This document shows, one piece after another, positions 15,635-16,345 of a stretch of 16,345 bases of DNA (within the stretch, counting starts at the first letter, position 1; each line of letters opens with the position of its first letter). Where the stretch lies: positions 1 through 16,345 of the forward strand of contig JAGHYO010000023.1 in assembly GCA_017743605.1 (NCBI GenBank), written 5' to 3'. Source of the stretch: Thermoflexus sp. (GTDB lineage: Bacteria > Chloroflexota > Anaerolineae > Thermoflexales > Thermoflexaceae). The position numbers and the translations under genes are program-made. The notes below the pieces were generated by a model, which had not been told where the DNA came from, did no database searches, and worked only from the letters and a program-made list of their open reading frames with translations.

Positions 15635-16345
15635 TCAGGATCGGATTCGCCTTTGTGGAGCCAAGCCCTTCGCGTCTGGGACCGGGGCCGGGATGGCGCA
15701 GGAGGCTGGGACCTGCATGGCTTGCTCCGAGGCCTGCATCACCAGCTCCTCGATCCGCACCCGAGCCTCGATCTCCCGGACGGTCTCCAGCGCGAGCCGG
15801 ACGATCACCCGGGGCAGCATCCGGAACTGACAGAAATCCTCCCCGGGCATGATCGAGAGCTTATAGGTCCCGATGGCCTGCGCCCTCTTGATGATCTCGA
15901 CCTCGTCCATCCCAACCAGCGGGCGTGGGATGGGCACAGTCGTCGCGTCCTTGATGATGTCTAAGCTCTCCGGAGTCTGGGAGGCTACCTGCAAGAGGGA
16001 ATCGCCGGTCGCCGGGGCCAGCCCGCCCTCCCGGCGGGTGAGGGCCTCCGTCACCCAGACCATCCACCGACGGTGGAGGATCCGGCGATAGGGGGTGGGG
16101 GCGGTCAGGACGATGGCGCGCTGGCATTCTCCGATGGGCAGGATATACGGCCAGAGGTTCATCCCGTAGGGCTGGAGCGGGCGCACCAGGGCCATGGCTT
16201 TGGCCTCTGAGGCGGCCCAGTCTGCAAGGGGCCCACTGTGGAAATGGATGGGGATCACCTCGCCGCCCCGCTTGAGCATCAGGTGGCCGGCCACGGGGGA
16301 GTCGATGCCGCCGGAGAGCAGCAGTCCCACCTTCCCGCTGACCCC
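15635..16345 (-). CDS. thiI: tRNA 4-thiouridine / thiamine sulfurtransferase ThiI, C-terminal part (cut by window edge)
   Basis: ThiI adenylates uridine 8 of tRNA and transfers persulfide sulfur to it. It also serves thiamine thiazole synthesis in some bacteria. Only the C-terminal part is in the window. The PP-loop SGGIDSPVAGHLMLKRG is encoded around 16267-16317, preceded by GVSGKVGLLL that runs off the edge. TPYRRILHRRWM, GDSLLQVASQTPESLDII, then ATTVPIPRPLVGMDEVEII follow. TYKLSIMPGEDFCQF matches the place where the family has EDCCSLF or similar. There is no rhodanese domain; the tail after VRIEELV is a short Pro/Ala-rich extension. The THUMP domain must lie beyond the edge. Only one of the two usual adjacent cysteines of EDCC is present here. 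It precedes rocD by 18 bp. Confidence 0.9.
   Translation of the reverse strand, partial: GVSGKVGLLLSGGIDSPVAGHLMLKRGGEVIPIHFHSGPLADWAASEAKAMALVRPLQPYGMNLWPYILPIGECQRAIVLTAPTPYRRILHRRWMVWVTEALTRREGGLAPATGDSLLQVASQTPESLDIIKDATTVPIPRPLVGMDEVEIIKRAQAIGTYKLSIMPGEDFCQFRMLPRVIVRLALETVREIEARVRIEELVMQASEQAMQVPASCAIPAPVPDAKGLAPQRRIRS

Overview
The window is a GC-rich bacterial chromosome segment with about 11 intact genes, one gene cut by the right edge and two broken genes. There are no phage, plasmid or insertion-sequence genes. The gene families, the MutL nuclease motif, the paired ECF sigma factor and DUF5667 membrane protein, and the strongly GC-ending codons suggest a thermophilic Chloroflexota-type organism (Anaerolineae/Thermoflexia-like). 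That placement is an inference from gene flavour, not a computed one.

Left part (1-3031, minus strand): a housekeeping block reads leftward. dnaX (clamp-loader tau) starts from a near-consensus promoter and is followed 30 bp later by ybaB. Next comes a heavily frameshifted relic of a cystathionine gamma-lyase/synthase family enzyme, where many bacteria have recR.

Middle part (3149-8518): a divergent promoter drives a long leader containing a terminator, then a cold-shock-domain protein with a strong terminator. mutL follows, then a secreted small protein on the minus strand. A sigma-70/ECF gene interrupted by one in-frame TAA overlaps a membrane-anchored DUF5667-type protein by one base. A HIT-family nucleotide hydrolase/phosphorylase has a promoter covered by a perfect inverted repeat.

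Right-centre part (8642-13466, plus strand): a catabolic run of thiolase, 3-hydroxyacyl-CoA dehydrogenase, acyl-CoA dehydrogenase and zinc-dependent alcohol dehydrogenase. This fits beta-oxidation or C4 acyl-CoA metabolism, but enoyl-CoA hydratase and ETF are not in the window. Between thiolase and the dehydrogenase lies a tandem array of palindromic REP/BIME-like units of about 84-88 bp.

Right part (13521-16345): two small membrane proteins of unknown function, one with unusually AT-rich codons, end at a terminator shared with the converging thiI-rocD pair on the minus strand (tRNA 4-thiouridine/thiamine sulfur transfer and ornithine aminotransferase).

I did not find a convincing new multi-gene system. 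The best leads are the palindromic repeat array, the nonsense-interrupted sigma factor next to an intact partner, and the attenuator-like leader of the cold-shock gene.
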